Assembly: GCA_947167695.1 (NCBI GenBank)
Contig: CAMVIX010000005.1
Span: 1 to 50,095 of the forward strand
Reading direction: 5' to 3'
Source: an uncultured Clostridiaceae bacterium
GTDB taxonomy: Bacteria > Bacillota > Clostridia > TANB77 > CAG-508
Length of the DNA: 50,095 nt
The notes under the pieces were generated by a model. The model did no database searches. It was not told the DNA's origin and worked only from the letters and a program-made list of their open reading frames with translations. This document shows positions 50,095 through 50,095 of this stretch, in pieces (within the stretch, counting starts at the first letter, position 1; the number at the start of each line of letters is the position of its first letter). The position numbers and the translations under genes are program-made.

Positions 50095-50095
50095 A

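Noticed and set aside
50040..50095. Counting the pnp break as a tenth CGG site
   Set aside because: There is no CGG, and no reading frame after the break resembles PNPase.

Overview
The window is AT-rich, densely packed DNA from a low-GC Gram-positive bacterium, most likely an uncultured clostridial lineage. The evidence is the set and order of its genes: hrcA-grpE-dnaK-dnaJ behind a CIRCE operator, tig-clpP-clpX, rplU-rpmA-obgE, pyrH-frr-uppS-cdsA-rseP-polC (the Gram-positive replicative polymerase PolC), rpsO-pnp, YlbF, VanW and DUF1189 proteins. Arginine is mostly AGA, promoters are TTGACA/TATAAT-like and Shine-Dalgarno sites are strong. There are no transposases, phage modules or CRISPR arrays, so this is core chromosome.

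Layout. 1-2.5 kb: a Lys/Ala/Thr-rich protein (partial), a GT4 glycosyltransferase, a YlbF protein, a small zinc-ribbon protein and tRNA-Glu. 2.6-9.1 kb: recN, lysS and a YdjI/YdjG-like envelope-stress pair. 9.2-16 kb: NUDIX hydrolase, M50 protease, tsaD, a phosphoesterase, tig, clpP, clpX. 16-25 kb: tyrS (reverse strand), then a cell-envelope run (class A PBP, FemAB-type transferase, alanine racemase, DUF1189 protein, FtsH). 25-28.5 kb: an unknown small gene, an RluA-family pseudouridine synthase, a VanW lipoprotein, a D,D-carboxypeptidase, a small membrane protein, rpmE. 28.8-36 kb: heat-shock operon, then rplU-rpmA-obgE. 36-44.7 kb: pyrH-frr-uppS-cdsA-rseP-polC. 44.7-50 kb: DUF1294, a secreted beta-propeller protein, DUF4190, a cluster of DnaA boxes, rpsO, and pnp, which appears joined to unrelated sequence in the last ~50 bases.

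Main finding. Six genes (tsaD, tyrS, vanW-like, cdsA, rseP, polC), five of them normally essential, are split into two reading frames, at nine places in total. Every break has the same form: an in-frame CGG codon where the family has glycine, and the reading frame is restored exactly if CGGN is read as one glycine (the C is skipped, GGN is read). The fourth base is T, A, C or G, the preceding codon varies, and there is no RF2-like stop codon or consistent slippery sequence. In all the other coding sequence I could examine, CGG occurs in frame only once, in a small gene with foreign-looking codon use. The simplest reading is that CGG no longer means Arg in this organism. It would instead act as a +1 frameshift signal, through a four-base-reading tRNA-Gly or out-of-frame A-site binding at an unassigned codon. 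The pattern is directly visible; the mechanism is inference.

Other structure worth attention: a three-copy ~120-nt folded repeat, several extended-hairpin intergenic elements with long inverted arms, a 13+13-nt perfect dyad over the recN promoter, a stem-loop between the Shine-Dalgarno and start codon of the PBP gene, a probable leaderless gene, and conserved operons that lack expected members (dxr, ysxB/prp).
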